DNA of 52,069 bases from Thermoplasmatota archaeon. GTDB taxonomy: Archaea; Thermoplasmatota; Thermoplasmata; Thermoplasmatales; Thermoplasmataceae. Numbering within the stretch: the stretch's first letter is position 1; each line of letters starts with the position of its first letter. The stretch spans positions 1 through 52,069 of the forward strand of contig JAMDDH010000056.1 in NCBI GenBank assembly GCA_023488885.1, read 5' to 3'. Positions 9,237-17,382 of this stretch are shown here, piece by piece. The position numbers and the translations under genes were made by a program. Under the pieces are notes generated by a model. That model was not told the origin of the DNA. It did no database searches and worked only from the letters and a program-made list of their open reading frames with translations.

Positions 9237-10331
9237 ATGGCTAAATTAAGACTTGAGAATATCGTGAGGAATTTTGGTAAGGTCAAGGGCGTTTTTGACA
9301 TAAGTGTTGACATAGATGACGGTGAATTTTTTGTAATGCTCGGGCCGAGCGGATGCGGAAAAACCACCACCTTGCGTATAATAGCGGGACTGGAAACTCC
9401 CGATTCGGGCAAAGTCTTCCTGGACGAGAAAGAGATTACCGACTTCCCTCCAAGAGAGAGGGACATGGCCATGGTCTTTCAGAACTACGCGCTCTACCCA
9501 TTTCTCACTGTTGCCGGCAACATCGCTTTTCCTTTAAAGAAAAGAAAGATTCCGCCAAGCCAGATACAGGAAAAGGTCGAAGAGGTTGCCAAGGTACTTG
9601 GAATTTCAAATCTGCTGGAAATGAAGCCGGGACAGATATCTGGCGGTCAGAGGCAGCGTGTTGCCCTTGGAAGAGCCATTGTGAGGGAGCCATCTCTTTT
9701 TCTGATGGACGAACCCCTATCCAACCTCGATGCAAAATTGCGAACCTCGATGCGTGGAGAACTCAAGAGAATCCAGAAGAACTACGGCACCACGACCATT
9801 TACGTAACACATGATCAGGTAGAGGCTATGACTCTGGCTGACAGAGTCGCTGTCATGAATAACGGCATTTTTGCGCAGCTTGACAGCCCGCTGGAAATAT
9901 ACAATATGCCCAAGGACACTTTTGTAGCGACATTCGTAGGCGATCCGAAAATGAACATGATCCCAGCGGAACTTGTGAATAACGGGAAAGGCCCGAATCT
10001 GAAGATAGGGGATACTATTGTTGACCTTGACCTCTCAGGTCTGTCCATGCCCTCTGGAGTTCAATCTATGGACGTTTCACTTGGAATTCGCCCGGAGGAT
10101 GTGAAAATAGTGGAAAGAGGGCTTAACGGAAAGGTCGTTGTGACGCAGAATCTTGGAAAAAGCAAGATTGAGCATATTCAGCTGTCGGGCAGCAATGCTG
10201 AGGTAATCAGGATGACCGGGGTTGAGTCCGATCTAGATTCAGGTCAGTCTGTTTCGATTATGCCGAATGAATCCAAATTTTATATTTTCGACAGCGCAAA
10301 TGAGAAACGCATATGGCCTTTGACCGGGTAG
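9237..10331 (+). CDS. malK: Sugar ABC transporter ATPase, MalK/MsmK type
   Basis: This 364-residue ATPase powers sugar import. It shows Walker A GPSGCGKT (36-43), signature SGGQRQR (135-141), Walker B LFLMDEP (154-160) and a switch histidine in YVTHDQVEAM. The C-terminal 120 residues form the OB-like regulatory domain characteristic of MalK (GIRPEDVKI). A Shine-Dalgarno-like TTGGAGG lies before the ATG, and AT-rich TATA-like sequence at about 9160-9182 suggests an additional promoter, so the ATPase may also serve other sugar transporters. Confidence 0.95.
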   Translation: MAKLRLENIVRNFGKVKGVFDISVDIDDGEFFVMLGPSGCGKTTTLRIIAGLETPDSGKVFLDEKEITDFPPRERDMAMVFQNYALYPFLTVAGNIAFPLKKRKIPPSQIQEKVEEVAKVLGISNLLEMKPGQISGGQRQRVALGRAIVREPSLFLMDEPLSNLDAKLRTSMRGELKRIQKNYGTTTIYVTHDQVEAMTLADRVAVMNNGIFAQLDSPLEIYNMPKDTFVATFVGDPKMNMIPAELVNNGKGPNLKIGDTIVDLDLSGLSMPSGVQSMDVSLGIRPEDVKIVERGLNGKVVVTQNLGKSKIEHIQLSGSNAEVIRMTGVESDLDSGQSVSIMPNESKFYIFDSANEKRIWPLTG

Positions 10332-10346
10332 AAACCCGTGTCAGAA

Positions 10347-10363
10347 GGGAATAAAATGTTCCC
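10347..10363 (+). terminator. Hairpin after the transporter operon
   Basis: GGGAA and TTCCC form a perfect 5-bp stem with a 7-base loop in the short space between the convergent ATPase and LD-carboxypeptidase genes. It lacks a strong following T tract, so termination activity is only a guess. Confidence 0.3.
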
Positions 10364-10402
10364 ATAAACCGCATAATTTCTCATGCGACTTCATGGAAAG
10401 CA

Positions 10403-11356
10403 CTAATCAACAACGTTTTCCATGAGTTCAATGTATGGAGAATCGGATGAGAGTATCATCCGGGCATTCAGGGGTATCAGCATCTGGTCCTCCCCATGCC
10501 CGAATGGAAGTCCGTATATGGATGGTTTCTGGAGTTCGTTGATGTACTGTTGCACTATGTCCTCTATGTAGGGCATTGGCTCTTCAACATCAGTAATCTG
10601 CCTGAACTCCCCGAAAGCGAATCCCACAAAGTCCCCAATCATCGCGGATAGCTTCATGACCGAGAAATACCGGTCGAGATCACCTGAAGTTATGCCTGTA
10701 TCCTCTGCAAACATGATTTTGTTATTGGGAGAAGGCATATACTGTGTTCCGGTAAGGGAAGAAGCTACGGAGATGTTGGTGCCAATGGATTTTCCTTCAA
10801 CCTTTCCCTTGTAAATGTATTTTATAACACGATCAATGAAACGGGAAATGTCAAGTGAATTTCCAGACAGCACATCCAGAAATGTCTTGAAGAGCGGTTT
10901 GCTGTATTCATCCGGATCAGAGGCAGGCATTGGCCCGTGAAATGTGACTAGGCCAGACAGCTTGTTGATTGCCATGTGCAAAGCAGTGATGTCGCTGTAT
11001 CCTATGAGTATCTTTGGATGTTCCCTGATTATGTCATAATCCAGGTGCGGAAGAATGTGAATGGAACCGTATCCACCTCTTGCGCACAGAATTGCCTTCA
11101 CGGAATCATCCTTGAATGCATCCATCAATTCATGCGTTCTCTCATCAGCAGGAGCAGCTAAAGAATTCCTCTGGACGAGTTTCCGTATGTTCCGTCCGAG
11201 GGAAATTTTAAAGCCCAGCTTATTCAGTCGGTTTATGCTCCTGGAAAGATTTTTCATGTCAGGGGCACTTGCAGGAGCTACAATTCTTATATCGTCCCCC
11301 AAGTGTAACGCGGGAGGCTTGACGGTTTCTGTGATTTCTTTATAAGCGTTCACCAT
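10403..11356 (-). CDS. S66-family LD-carboxypeptidase-like serine peptidase (LdcA/MccF)
   Basis: This 317-residue protein belongs to peptidase family S66. The nucleophile elbow GYSDITAL gives Ser121, AEDTG gives a probable Glu, and PFGHGEDQ gives a probable His, forming the Ser-Glu-His triad. In bacteria the family cuts the L,D bond of murein tetrapeptides or inactivates microcin C. A wall-less archaeon has no murein, so the role may be detoxification or scavenging of peptides or murein fragments from neighbours. Its start overlaps the end of the M20 gene by 17 bases, so the two are co-transcribed. Confidence 0.9.
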   Translation of the reverse strand: MVNAYKEITETVKPPALHLGDDIRIVAPASAPDMKNLSRSINRLNKLGFKISLGRNIRKLVQRNSLAAPADERTHELMDAFKDDSVKAILCARGGYGSIHILPHLDYDIIREHPKILIGYSDITALHMAINKLSGLVTFHGPMPASDPDEYSKPLFKTFLDVLSGNSLDISRFIDRVIKYIYKGKVEGKSIGTNISVASSLTGTQYMPSPNNKIMFAEDTGITSGDLDRYFSVMKLSAMIGDFVGFAFGEFRQITDVEEPMPYIEDIVQQYINELQKPSIYGLPFGHGEDQMLIPLNARMILSSDSPYIELMENVVD

Positions 11357-12524
11357 TCCTTAATTCACCTCCATTGAATTCCTCAATTATATCTCCATAC
11401 AGCTTATCATTATGAATCCTTAACACCGTATTAACAGTGGCGATTATTCCGAGCCTCAGGGATTCTGAAGCTTTTTCCGGCCTTGACGCTTCCCTGAATT
11501 CATCTGAATGCCCAGGAATCCCTGGGTATCCTATCTTTATATCAATATGTCCAGTTGGAACAGCACAGCTGACATTTGCTTCATCAGTGCTTCCTGACGG
11601 GAGTTCCTCAAGTTGATCAACATTGACCGGATCCAGACCGAGTTTTCTCAGTTCTTCCTCGATAATAGAATCCATGGTCAGGTTTGGTTTGTAACTGCCG
11701 TAGAGCGGTGTTATCTCAAGTGTTGTTAAATTGGTTCCGTATCCTTCAGATATGCCCGTGGCAAGTTTCATGACCTTCCTTGAAAACGTTTTCACAAACT
11801 CTGTTGAAGTGGATCGTATTTCCACATCAAGTACCGCCTTTTCAGGCACTACGTTCGTGGCCTCGCCAGCCTCCCTGAAGATCATCCCCACGACGAGATG
11901 TTTATCATGTTTTGCCCATCCTCTCATACTGTTTATTGCTGAATATGTAGTGACTGCAGCATCCAGGGCATTTACTGAACTCTCGGGAGAATCGGCGCCA
12001 TGTGAGGATCTGCCGGTGAACTCAAGTCTCAGCGTTAGGTCAGCAAGTGTCTTCGAACCTGCTGCCCATCTATCGTCTGGATGCATGCCGAAAACAATAT
12101 TGATATCATCAAATACGCCCTCAGCGACCATCCTGGCTTTACTGCCTGCATATTCTCCCATGCCTTCCTCTGACGGAGTTCCTATTACGATAATCCGTAT
12201 ATCCTGTATCATCTCTTTCAGTATGGCGGCACAGCCTGCAGCCCATGCAGAGATTAGATTGTGTCCGCAGGAATGCCCATTGGGAAGTGCATCATATTCC
12301 GCCAGGAATCCTACTGTGAACATGCCGTCTCCCGATTCCGCCCTGAATGCTGTGTGCATGTCAAGATAAGGCAGGTGAACAGTGAATCCAAGTTTCTCCA
12401 GAAATCGAATCATGGCTATGGAGGACTGTACCTCGCGGCTCCCCAGCTCCTTCAGGTCGTAGATTTTTCCTGAGAGGACGAGTATCTCTCCGAGATATTT
12501 ATCCAGCACCTTATCGATGTTCAT
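11340..12524 (-). CDS. M20-family amidohydrolase (AbgB-like / N-acyl amino acid hydrolase)
   Basis: This protein of about 394 residues is an M20D-type zinc amidohydrolase. Metal and catalytic motifs visible are NGHSCGHNL, GTPSEEGMGEYAG and FGMHPDD, with a central dimerisation domain (about 175-290). The family includes aminobenzoyl-glutamate hydrolase subunit B and other aminoacylases that release amino acids from N-acyl or dipeptide-like substrates. I chose the ATG at 12524 because TTAAGTAC lies about 30 bases upstream, matching a leaderless start; the upstream TTG at 12530 is an alternative. It is first in a two-gene operon with the S66 peptidase, suggesting a joint peptide-catabolic role. 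Confidence 0.88.
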   Translation of the reverse strand: MNIDKVLDKYLGEILVLSGKIYDLKELGSREVQSSIAMIRFLEKLGFTVHLPYLDMHTAFRAESGDGMFTVGFLAEYDALPNGHSCGHNLISAWAAGCAAILKEMIQDIRIIVIGTPSEEGMGEYAGSKARMVAEGVFDDINIVFGMHPDDRWAAGSKTLADLTLRLEFTGRSSHGADSPESSVNALDAAVTTYSAINSMRGWAKHDKHLVVGMIFREAGEATNVVPEKAVLDVEIRSTSTEFVKTFSRKVMKLATGISEGYGTNLTTLEITPLYGSYKPNLTMDSIIEEELRKLGLDPVNVDQLEELPSGSTDEANVSCAVPTGHIDIKIGYPGIPGHSDEFREASRPEKASESLRLGIIATVNTVLRIHNDKLYGDIIEEFNGGELRNGERL

Positions 12525-12712
12525 GGTCAACTAAAAATATTCCCTGTATGTACTTAACCATGTTGTCTAATTTTATGCAGGTCATTCCTGACCGCAAACG
12601 CTGGCTATCAATGTAATGGGAAGAAGGAAATAAGTTGGTCCGCAGCAAACCGTGTCAGACTATCTCACGCGGAAGTCAGGCCTAAACAAACGTGCCTGAT
12701 GAGAAAAATTCT

Positions 12713-13312
12713 TCAGCTATTCCCGACATTGTCATTCTCCTTCTCGCTCTTTTCCTTTATCATCTCATCAATCTTTTTATCCAGATTCTCTTCGCGCTTA
12801 TCGGCAGATGATTTAACGTTTCCCCATATAGAATCTGCATATTCCCTGATCAACTTATCATCCGGCTCATTGTCGTTTCCGGTGGTCAGTTCAGAAAGCT
12901 GCTGGAGTTTTTTCTCATATTCCTCTGACCTGATTTTGTCTTCCATGGCACCCTGCTTGATCGAATCTATGTCTGCCTCCATTATGCTCTTATTTCTCGC
13001 ATTATCCTGATTGCGCATGGACACGAGATTCTTAACATTGTCCAGCCCGAGGATCTCCTTTTCCATGGATTCCAGTCTTTTTACCTTCTGTTTGAGGCCG
13101 TTGTCAATCCTGAGGATTTTATATGCGATGGATCTTCTCTCCTGATCGTCCTTGTCCATCCCTTCTTCCTTCAGCCGGCTGATCATAGCCTGATCCTTCT
13201 TCATTTCCGCGCCAAGCAATATCTTCTTCTTCTCCAGTTCTCCTATCTGCGCCTCAATATCTTTAACTTTCATTTTATCCAGTGCCGATTTTTTCGACTT
13301 AAACAGTGCCAT
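12713..13312 (-). CDS. Small charged coiled-coil protein, ESCRT-III-like candidate
   Basis: This 199-residue protein is almost wholly alpha-helical and highly charged. A basic N-terminus (MALFKSKKSALDKMKVKD) is followed by coiled coil to about residue 150 and an acidic, flexible tail ending in ENLDKKIDEMIKEK. Size, basic first helix, helical hairpin and acidic tail resemble ESCRT-III/Snf7 proteins. The tail pattern Leu-x-x-Lys-Ile-x-x-Met resembles a type 1 MIT-interacting motif and closely matches the tail of the 216-residue protein at 15837. The ATG lies 2 bases after the 642-residue gene, with AAGGAGGATA as ribosome site, so it is translationally linked to that gene. ESCRT-III homology is a structural guess. 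Confidence 0.55.
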   Translation of the reverse strand: MALFKSKKSALDKMKVKDIEAQIGELEKKKILLGAEMKKDQAMISRLKEEGMDKDDQERRSIAYKILRIDNGLKQKVKRLESMEKEILGLDNVKNLVSMRNQDNARNKSIMEADIDSIKQGAMEDKIRSEEYEKKLQQLSELTTGNDNEPDDKLIREYADSIWGNVKSSADKREENLDKKIDEMIKEKSEKENDNVGNS

Positions 13313-13314
13313 AA

Positions 13315-15243
13315 TTACTTTATCCTCCTTATCATGTGCAGATCCTTCTTTTTCTCAACTGCTGCCAGCCCCTCATTCTCAAGAGTTTCCGTCACTTCCC
13401 TTAGTGATTCCAGTGTAATTTTCTGTTCTTCCGCTATCCTTTCAAGAGATATCTCAGGGAATCTGTCCATATAACCGTTTATCGTTTTCTTAAGGTGGTA
13501 GGTTCTCTCTTCTTTCAGCTGCAATTTTACAATGTTGCTTATGGTTGGATCGGGAATCGGCTTGTTTCCAAAAGTATTTCCTGTTACAGGGTCCATTGCA
13601 AAAATGAAGAGATTCCGCAGATAAAGCCGGTGATCTCCTGAAAGGTATTCCACGATTTTCCTGTCAAAGCCAGTGGGAGAAACCAAGACTACATAGGCTG
13701 CCATATTGTCTGAAGAATATTTCTTCACTAGATAGTCAAGAAGATCCACAAATTCGGAAAGCGAAAAAGGCTTGTTATCCACGGCGTAGGTGTTGAACCG
13801 GTTCTTGTGAATCAGATAGAAAACTGAGAAATTAAGGTTGAGTGCAGGGGCAAATATCCTCTTCTTCTGGAACCTGAAGGTTGTTCCCGTTATTACAACG
13901 GTGTCATTTCTCCCGGCAGTGCTCTCGTCCTGTGACGACGAATACAGCTCATTCCTCGTTGACACTTTAAGTTCACCGTTTCTCAAAGGATCTATAAGTG
14001 TCAGGGGGAGAGATTCCTCTATTTTCTTCTTAAATCTGGACAGTAAATCAATTACCTGAATCTTAACCTGGTCAACAGTAATGAGGTTCCCGCCGTACGG
14101 ATTATCGATTAGGTTCTGGATCTCCCCAAGTTCATCCTTGTACTTGAGGACATGGGACTCAATCTGATCTTCAAAATCCCGAAGCCTGGCAAGGGAAGAT
14201 CGCATATCTTCAATCCGTGAGTCGAGGTATCCTATCTGTGCAGATTTCACGACCTTCACCTTTTCATCTGCTTCGTTCGTCAGGTTCAGGTCCAGTCCTC
14301 TGACCATGGAAGTGCCCTTGTCAATTATCGTTGTAATCTCGCCGATCCTGGAGGATATTTCTTCCTTCAGGAGTTGATGATCACTAACAAGGTTTTCATA
14401 AGCACTCCTGATTTGTTCCATGGATTTTGTTGTATCATTACTGTCCGGAAGTCCAAGGACAAGTTTGTTTATTCTATCAAGAGTTTCAGATTCCCTCGCT
14501 TCAAGAAGTTCATGTTTCCTTTCCATTTCGGTAATCGGCACATAACCAAAGCCGGCAACCAACCCATCCCATTGGGTCTGGGCATCGTACGCCCTGTTCA
14601 CAAAATCTGTATATTCATTAAATAGCCTCGCTGCGGCAGTAGAATCCTTTTTTATGTAATCAATGAGGCCCTTTGTTATAACCTCGAATCTCCGGTCATA
14701 CCTGTTCATGATCTCGCGCTTGATGCTGTTCCGCATCTTGCTCTGCGGAGTTGCCTCAAGTATCTTGTTGAATTCATCCATCTGGTTGTTGTACCAGCTC
14801 TTTATGATCTCATATATCTGGCCGTTTTTCCTTTCCAGCGCTTCCCTGATCTTGTCTGAATCAAGTGCATCTATTCCCGAGAAGCTTTCCAGTCTCTCCA
14901 CAGCATTTATTTCCTCCAGGGACGCCTTTCTGACGTTTTCCTCAAGGCTCGTACCAGCTATCTGGGGATCATTCCTGAGTACGCATATCAGTTTCACCAT
15001 GTCGAAATCAAACTGAGATGCTATGGATAGCCTTATTTCCGGTATGTAATTCGCGCTGCATTTCTCCTCGAACTGCTCCTTTGCGAATTTGATATCATTA
15101 TACTTGCGTACCTTCCATTCAAAGTCTCTGGAGATGAGGTCCTCCATGTCAGAGTCGTTTATTGCCACGATCTTGTCGAGGTACCCGTTGCATTCTGATT
15201 CATTTCCGCTGCTCAGCGAATTTCTTCCGGAACTATTTTCCAT
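13315..15243 (-). CDS. Large coiled-coil protein with C-terminal winged helix, function unknown
   Basis: I do not recognise this 642-residue protein as a named family. The N-terminal 430 residues are helical and rich in coiled coil, with no membrane segment. A compact alpha/beta domain follows (about 440-590, including VVITGTTFRFQKKR and AAYVVLVSPTG). The last 60 residues look like a winged helix (ISLERIAEEQKITLESLREV). A winged helix after helical domains also occurs in archaeal CdvB, although this protein is much longer. It overlaps the upstream 171-residue gene by 11 bases, has GGAGGAAT before its ATG, and runs directly into the 199-residue gene, so it is the middle gene of a three-gene operon. 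It may be a scaffold or adaptor. Confidence 0.75.
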   Translation of the reverse strand: MENSSGRNSLSSGNESECNGYLDKIVAINDSDMEDLISRDFEWKVRKYNDIKFAKEQFEEKCSANYIPEIRLSIASQFDFDMVKLICVLRNDPQIAGTSLEENVRKASLEEINAVERLESFSGIDALDSDKIREALERKNGQIYEIIKSWYNNQMDEFNKILEATPQSKMRNSIKREIMNRYDRRFEVITKGLIDYIKKDSTAAARLFNEYTDFVNRAYDAQTQWDGLVAGFGYVPITEMERKHELLEARESETLDRINKLVLGLPDSNDTTKSMEQIRSAYENLVSDHQLLKEEISSRIGEITTIIDKGTSMVRGLDLNLTNEADEKVKVVKSAQIGYLDSRIEDMRSSLARLRDFEDQIESHVLKYKDELGEIQNLIDNPYGGNLITVDQVKIQVIDLLSRFKKKIEESLPLTLIDPLRNGELKVSTRNELYSSSQDESTAGRNDTVVITGTTFRFQKKRIFAPALNLNFSVFYLIHKNRFNTYAVDNKPFSLSEFVDLLDYLVKKYSSDNMAAYVVLVSPTGFDRKIVEYLSGDHRLYLRNLFIFAMDPVTGNTFGNKPIPDPTISNIVKLQLKEERTYHLKKTINGYMDRFPEISLERIAEEQKITLESLREVTETLENEGLAAVEKKKDLHMIRRIK

Positions 15244-15748
15244 TTTTTATTCCTCCGAATATTTCAATCTCCTGGCTGAATTCCTTTTCAACAAGATTCA
15301 CTCCCTCCGTCGGTCCCCTGATCTCAATCAGCAGTTTCACAGGCTGAGTGGAAATAAATGTTACGTCAAGTTCAACAGTCGCTTTTCGTGTCATAATTCT
15401 GTACGACAAGATATCTCCGAGTGAGGATACCAAGACTCCGCGCCTTTTGTTGACCAGATAATTTATGAATGCCTTAACCTGATCATATTTCTGCATGTCC
15501 GAAAAAACGAAAGACACCCTACATGTCAGTGATTCTATTTCCGGCCTTACCTCAGCCAGTTTATACGACCCTATCCTGCTCTCAGGAAATTTAGCTGCAA
15601 TTGTCTGGTAGAGCACTTCGAAATCTTCGTCTTTAACAAATATAACATAACCTTTCGGGCGTTCAGTGGATTGCGGCCACTGGTTCATTATGTATTCAAT
15701 TTTCTTCCGTTCTGCCTCGTTTTCATACTCTACCTGGATGATGTGCAA
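15233..15748 (-). CDS. Hypothetical protein, first gene of the coiled-coil operon
   Basis: This 171-residue soluble alpha/beta protein has no motif I recognise. The start must be the TTG at 15748 or later, because a stop codon lies three codons upstream. A TATA-like ATTTTATACA at about 15775-15784 on the minus strand fits a leaderless start there. It overlaps the 642-residue gene by 11 bases, so it likely acts with it. Its conserved genomic setting rather than its sequence is the only clue to function. Confidence 0.7.
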   Translation of the reverse strand: MHIIQVEYENEAERKKIEYIMNQWPQSTERPKGYVIFVKDEDFEVLYQTIAAKFPESRIGSYKLAEVRPEIESLTCRVSFVFSDMQKYDQVKAFINYLVNKRRGVLVSSLGDILSYRIMTRKATVELDVTFISTQPVKLLIEIRGPTEGVNLVEKEFSQEIEIFGGIKNGK

Positions 15749-15776
15749 GATTGATCATGACAAATAAGATGAGTAT

Positions 15777-15805
15777 GTATAAAATAGTTTCTCCATAACG
15801 GAGAA
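15777..15805 (-). promoter_or_regulatory. Promoter with inverted repeat upstream of the coiled-coil operon
   Basis: The perfect inverted repeat TTCTCC-ATAAC-GGAGAA occupies 15789-15805. On the minus strand it runs into GGAGAAACTATTTTATAC (15777-15794), where TTTTATAC is the TATA element for the TTG at 15748. A very similar string, GGAGAAAACTATTAATATAC, lies at 20454-20473 before the small membrane protein gene, and GGAAACTAATTTATAC lies before the AAA ATPase gene. The similarity suggests co-regulation, although part of it is the general BRE/TATA consensus. Confidence 0.5.
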
Positions 15806-15836
15806 TACATAAATTTCATCGAAACAGAGACTTTTA

Positions 15837-16487
15837 TTATTTCTTCCCTCTTTCCCGGTCAATCTCTTCCAGACTTTCACTGATTTTCTTATCGAGATCG
15901 GAGACCTGTTCTTTCTCACTGGTCTTTGCACCCGTCGACCTTACTGATGAACGCTCAGTGGATACTGCCCTTTCGTCAATGTTTGATACCATGGCGTCAA
16001 GGGATTTCGGATCTATGCTGTCAAATGAAATCAGCCTGTCACCAACGTTTTCGAGAACGCTATCAAGAGCCTCACTGAGTTTTTCAGAATTATTGAGGGC
16101 TTTTTCCATTTCTATATTGATCTGTGTTATGGTTTCATAATTAACACCATTCTCTTCAAAAATGTTAACGAAATCCTTGATTGCAGTGGCCATTTCTCCC
16201 CAGTTTTTCAATTGTTCAAGATTTAGTTCCATGTCGTTCATCATAAGGACAAAGGATTTTGCCCTCTTCTGCTGGCCGTCAAGATTAACCAGGCGTACCG
16301 CGAATTTTTTAACAAGAGCGTCGTTGCCAAGCCTCCTTGCCTCCACAGCCTGCGTCAAGTAGCTGTCCCTCAACTGGGAACATTTATTTGAGAATCTCTC
16401 CATGGAATCTTTTGCCCTGCGGATGCGCAGCTTTCTTTCCAGATCAAGTTCCTGTTTTGACTTCTTCTTTTTTCTTAATTGAACCAT
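15837..16487 (-). CDS. ESCRT-III/Snf7-like protein (candidate CdvB relative)
   Basis: This 216-residue protein has the overall plan of ESCRT-III subunits: a strongly basic N-terminal helix (QLRKKKKSKQELDLERKL), a long second helix containing QAVEARRLGNDALVKKFAVR, further amphipathic helices, and a Ser-rich acidic linker leading to a C-terminal helix SDLDKKISESLEEID. That last helix resembles a MIT-interacting motif, and an MIT-type AAA ATPase is encoded 5 kb away. ESCRT-III proteins polymerise on membranes and drive scission after Vps4 remodelling. The ATG is 1 base beyond the stop of the upstream membrane coiled-coil gene, with GAGGG as ribosome site. Remote homology is judged by eye. Confidence 0.6.
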   Translation of the reverse strand: MVQLRKKKKSKQELDLERKLRIRRAKDSMERFSNKCSQLRDSYLTQAVEARRLGNDALVKKFAVRLVNLDGQQKRAKSFVLMMNDMELNLEQLKNWGEMATAIKDFVNIFEENGVNYETITQINIEMEKALNNSEKLSEALDSVLENVGDRLISFDSIDPKSLDAMVSNIDERAVSTERSSVRSTGAKTSEKEQVSDLDKKISESLEEIDRERGKK

Positions 16488-16488
16488 A

Positions 16489-17103
16489 TTATACCCTCAT
16501 GAGTTCTTTGTACATTTCCTGGTTTCCATTCAATTCAAGCAGGTAATCTTTCATCTGCCTGATGTTCATGGTTTCCTTGATGATTCTTTCATTATCAGAC
16601 TTCAGCCTCTTCTGGCTGATTTTGTTTAATTCAGTCCACATCCCGTTTTTCATGAGAAAATTCTTTCTATTGATGAGCAACATTACGCTGTTTGAGAACT
16701 CTTTGGCGGTCAATAGTTCGTCAAACTGATTTTCAGCCAGAGAAAGATTTTCACGGGCATTTCTTAAATCAAGCTGAAGGACCCTGTTATGGACGTCTTT
16801 TTCCAGATCGGATTCAAGCAGTTTAATGGATTGTTTGAGCTCAGAAATTTCGTTATGCTTTTTCGATGCATCCACATTGATCTTCTCCATAGTAATCTTG
16901 AGTCTTTCCATGGAAAGTTTTTCCAACTTCCCCTTGAACAGGCGCCGGTATAGGTAATAGAATGTAAGTGCGTAGGGAGCTGTCACAATAAGAGATGAAG
17001 ACAGTCCGACCATCTGAGCGGCCTTAAGTATGGATGACCCCGCGGCTCCGATAGCCTTAACTCCGGAGGTGAGCAGACCCATATCATCGTCATTCAAGGT
17101 CAT
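16489..17103 (-). CDS. Membrane-anchored coiled-coil protein
   Basis: This 204-residue protein has a hydrophobic stretch at about residues 12-45 (AAGSSILKAAQ then MVGLSSSLIVTAPYALTFYY), likely one membrane helix or a hairpin, followed by a basic flank (RRLFKGKLEKL) and a long coiled coil. The ATG at 17103 is preferred over the longer reading to 17361 because a minus-strand TATA element TTTATAATA lies near 17147-17155. It is the first gene of a two-gene operon with the ESCRT-III-like protein. A membrane anchor that recruits the polymer, analogous in position to CdvA or ESCRT recruiters, is an inference; no sequence similarity to CdvA is apparent. Confidence 0.65.
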   Translation of the reverse strand: MTLNDDDMGLLTSGVKAIGAAGSSILKAAQMVGLSSSLIVTAPYALTFYYLYRRLFKGKLEKLSMERLKITMEKINVDASKKHNEISELKQSIKLLESDLEKDVHNRVLQLDLRNARENLSLAENQFDELLTAKEFSNSVMLLINRKNFLMKNGMWTELNKISQKRLKSDNERIIKETMNIRQMKDYLLELNGNQEMYKELMRV

Positions 17104-17146
17104 GATGGAGAATAGCCCTATCGTGATATATAGATTTTGCCAGTTA

Positions 17147-17380
17147 TTATAAATACGAATACTATAGAAATCACCATGGCGGAAGAAAATTGCCCTGGCA
17201 TTGCCTATAAGTGATTCAGAAGCCGAACGGAACAGATCAGGGGTAACCGGGACTGATGGAAAGAGGTTTGAGGTCGTTATCAGTGGAAATGCCATCCGGC
17301 GTAAAATCCCGACATGTTTAACAGAGATCATAACTTTATAATACCCCAGATATTTATACACACCGTCAGGAGTGATTCCT
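17147..17380. promoter_or_regulatory. Divergent promoter region between coiled-coil and GTPase operons
   Basis: Two divergent transcription units start here. The minus-strand TATA element is near 17147-17155. The plus-strand elements CTTTATAATA (about 17333-17342) and ATATTTATAC (about 17350-17359) precede the GTPase ATG at 17383, which has the ribosome site AGGAGTGAT at 17368-17376. Divergent arrangement from a shared region is consistent with coordinated expression of the locus. Confidence 0.45.
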
Positions 17381-17382
17381 CT

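Noticed and set aside
9353-9814. 153-residue plus-strand frame within malK
   Set aside because: It is an out-of-frame shadow of the MalK-type ATPase, which has all ABC motifs.
11731-12369. 212-residue open frame on the plus strand
   Set aside because: It lies wholly antisense to the well-supported M20 gene, is Ser/Pro-rich with no domain, and has no promoter.
12650-12712. Possible C/D box small RNA with CTGATGA and a TCAGGC/GCCTGA stem
   Set aside because: Only one box-like string is convincing, and no paired D box at suitable spacing was found.
17104-17361. N-terminal extension of the membrane coiled-coil protein
   Set aside because: It would read through the TATA element and into the divergent promoter of the GTPase gene.
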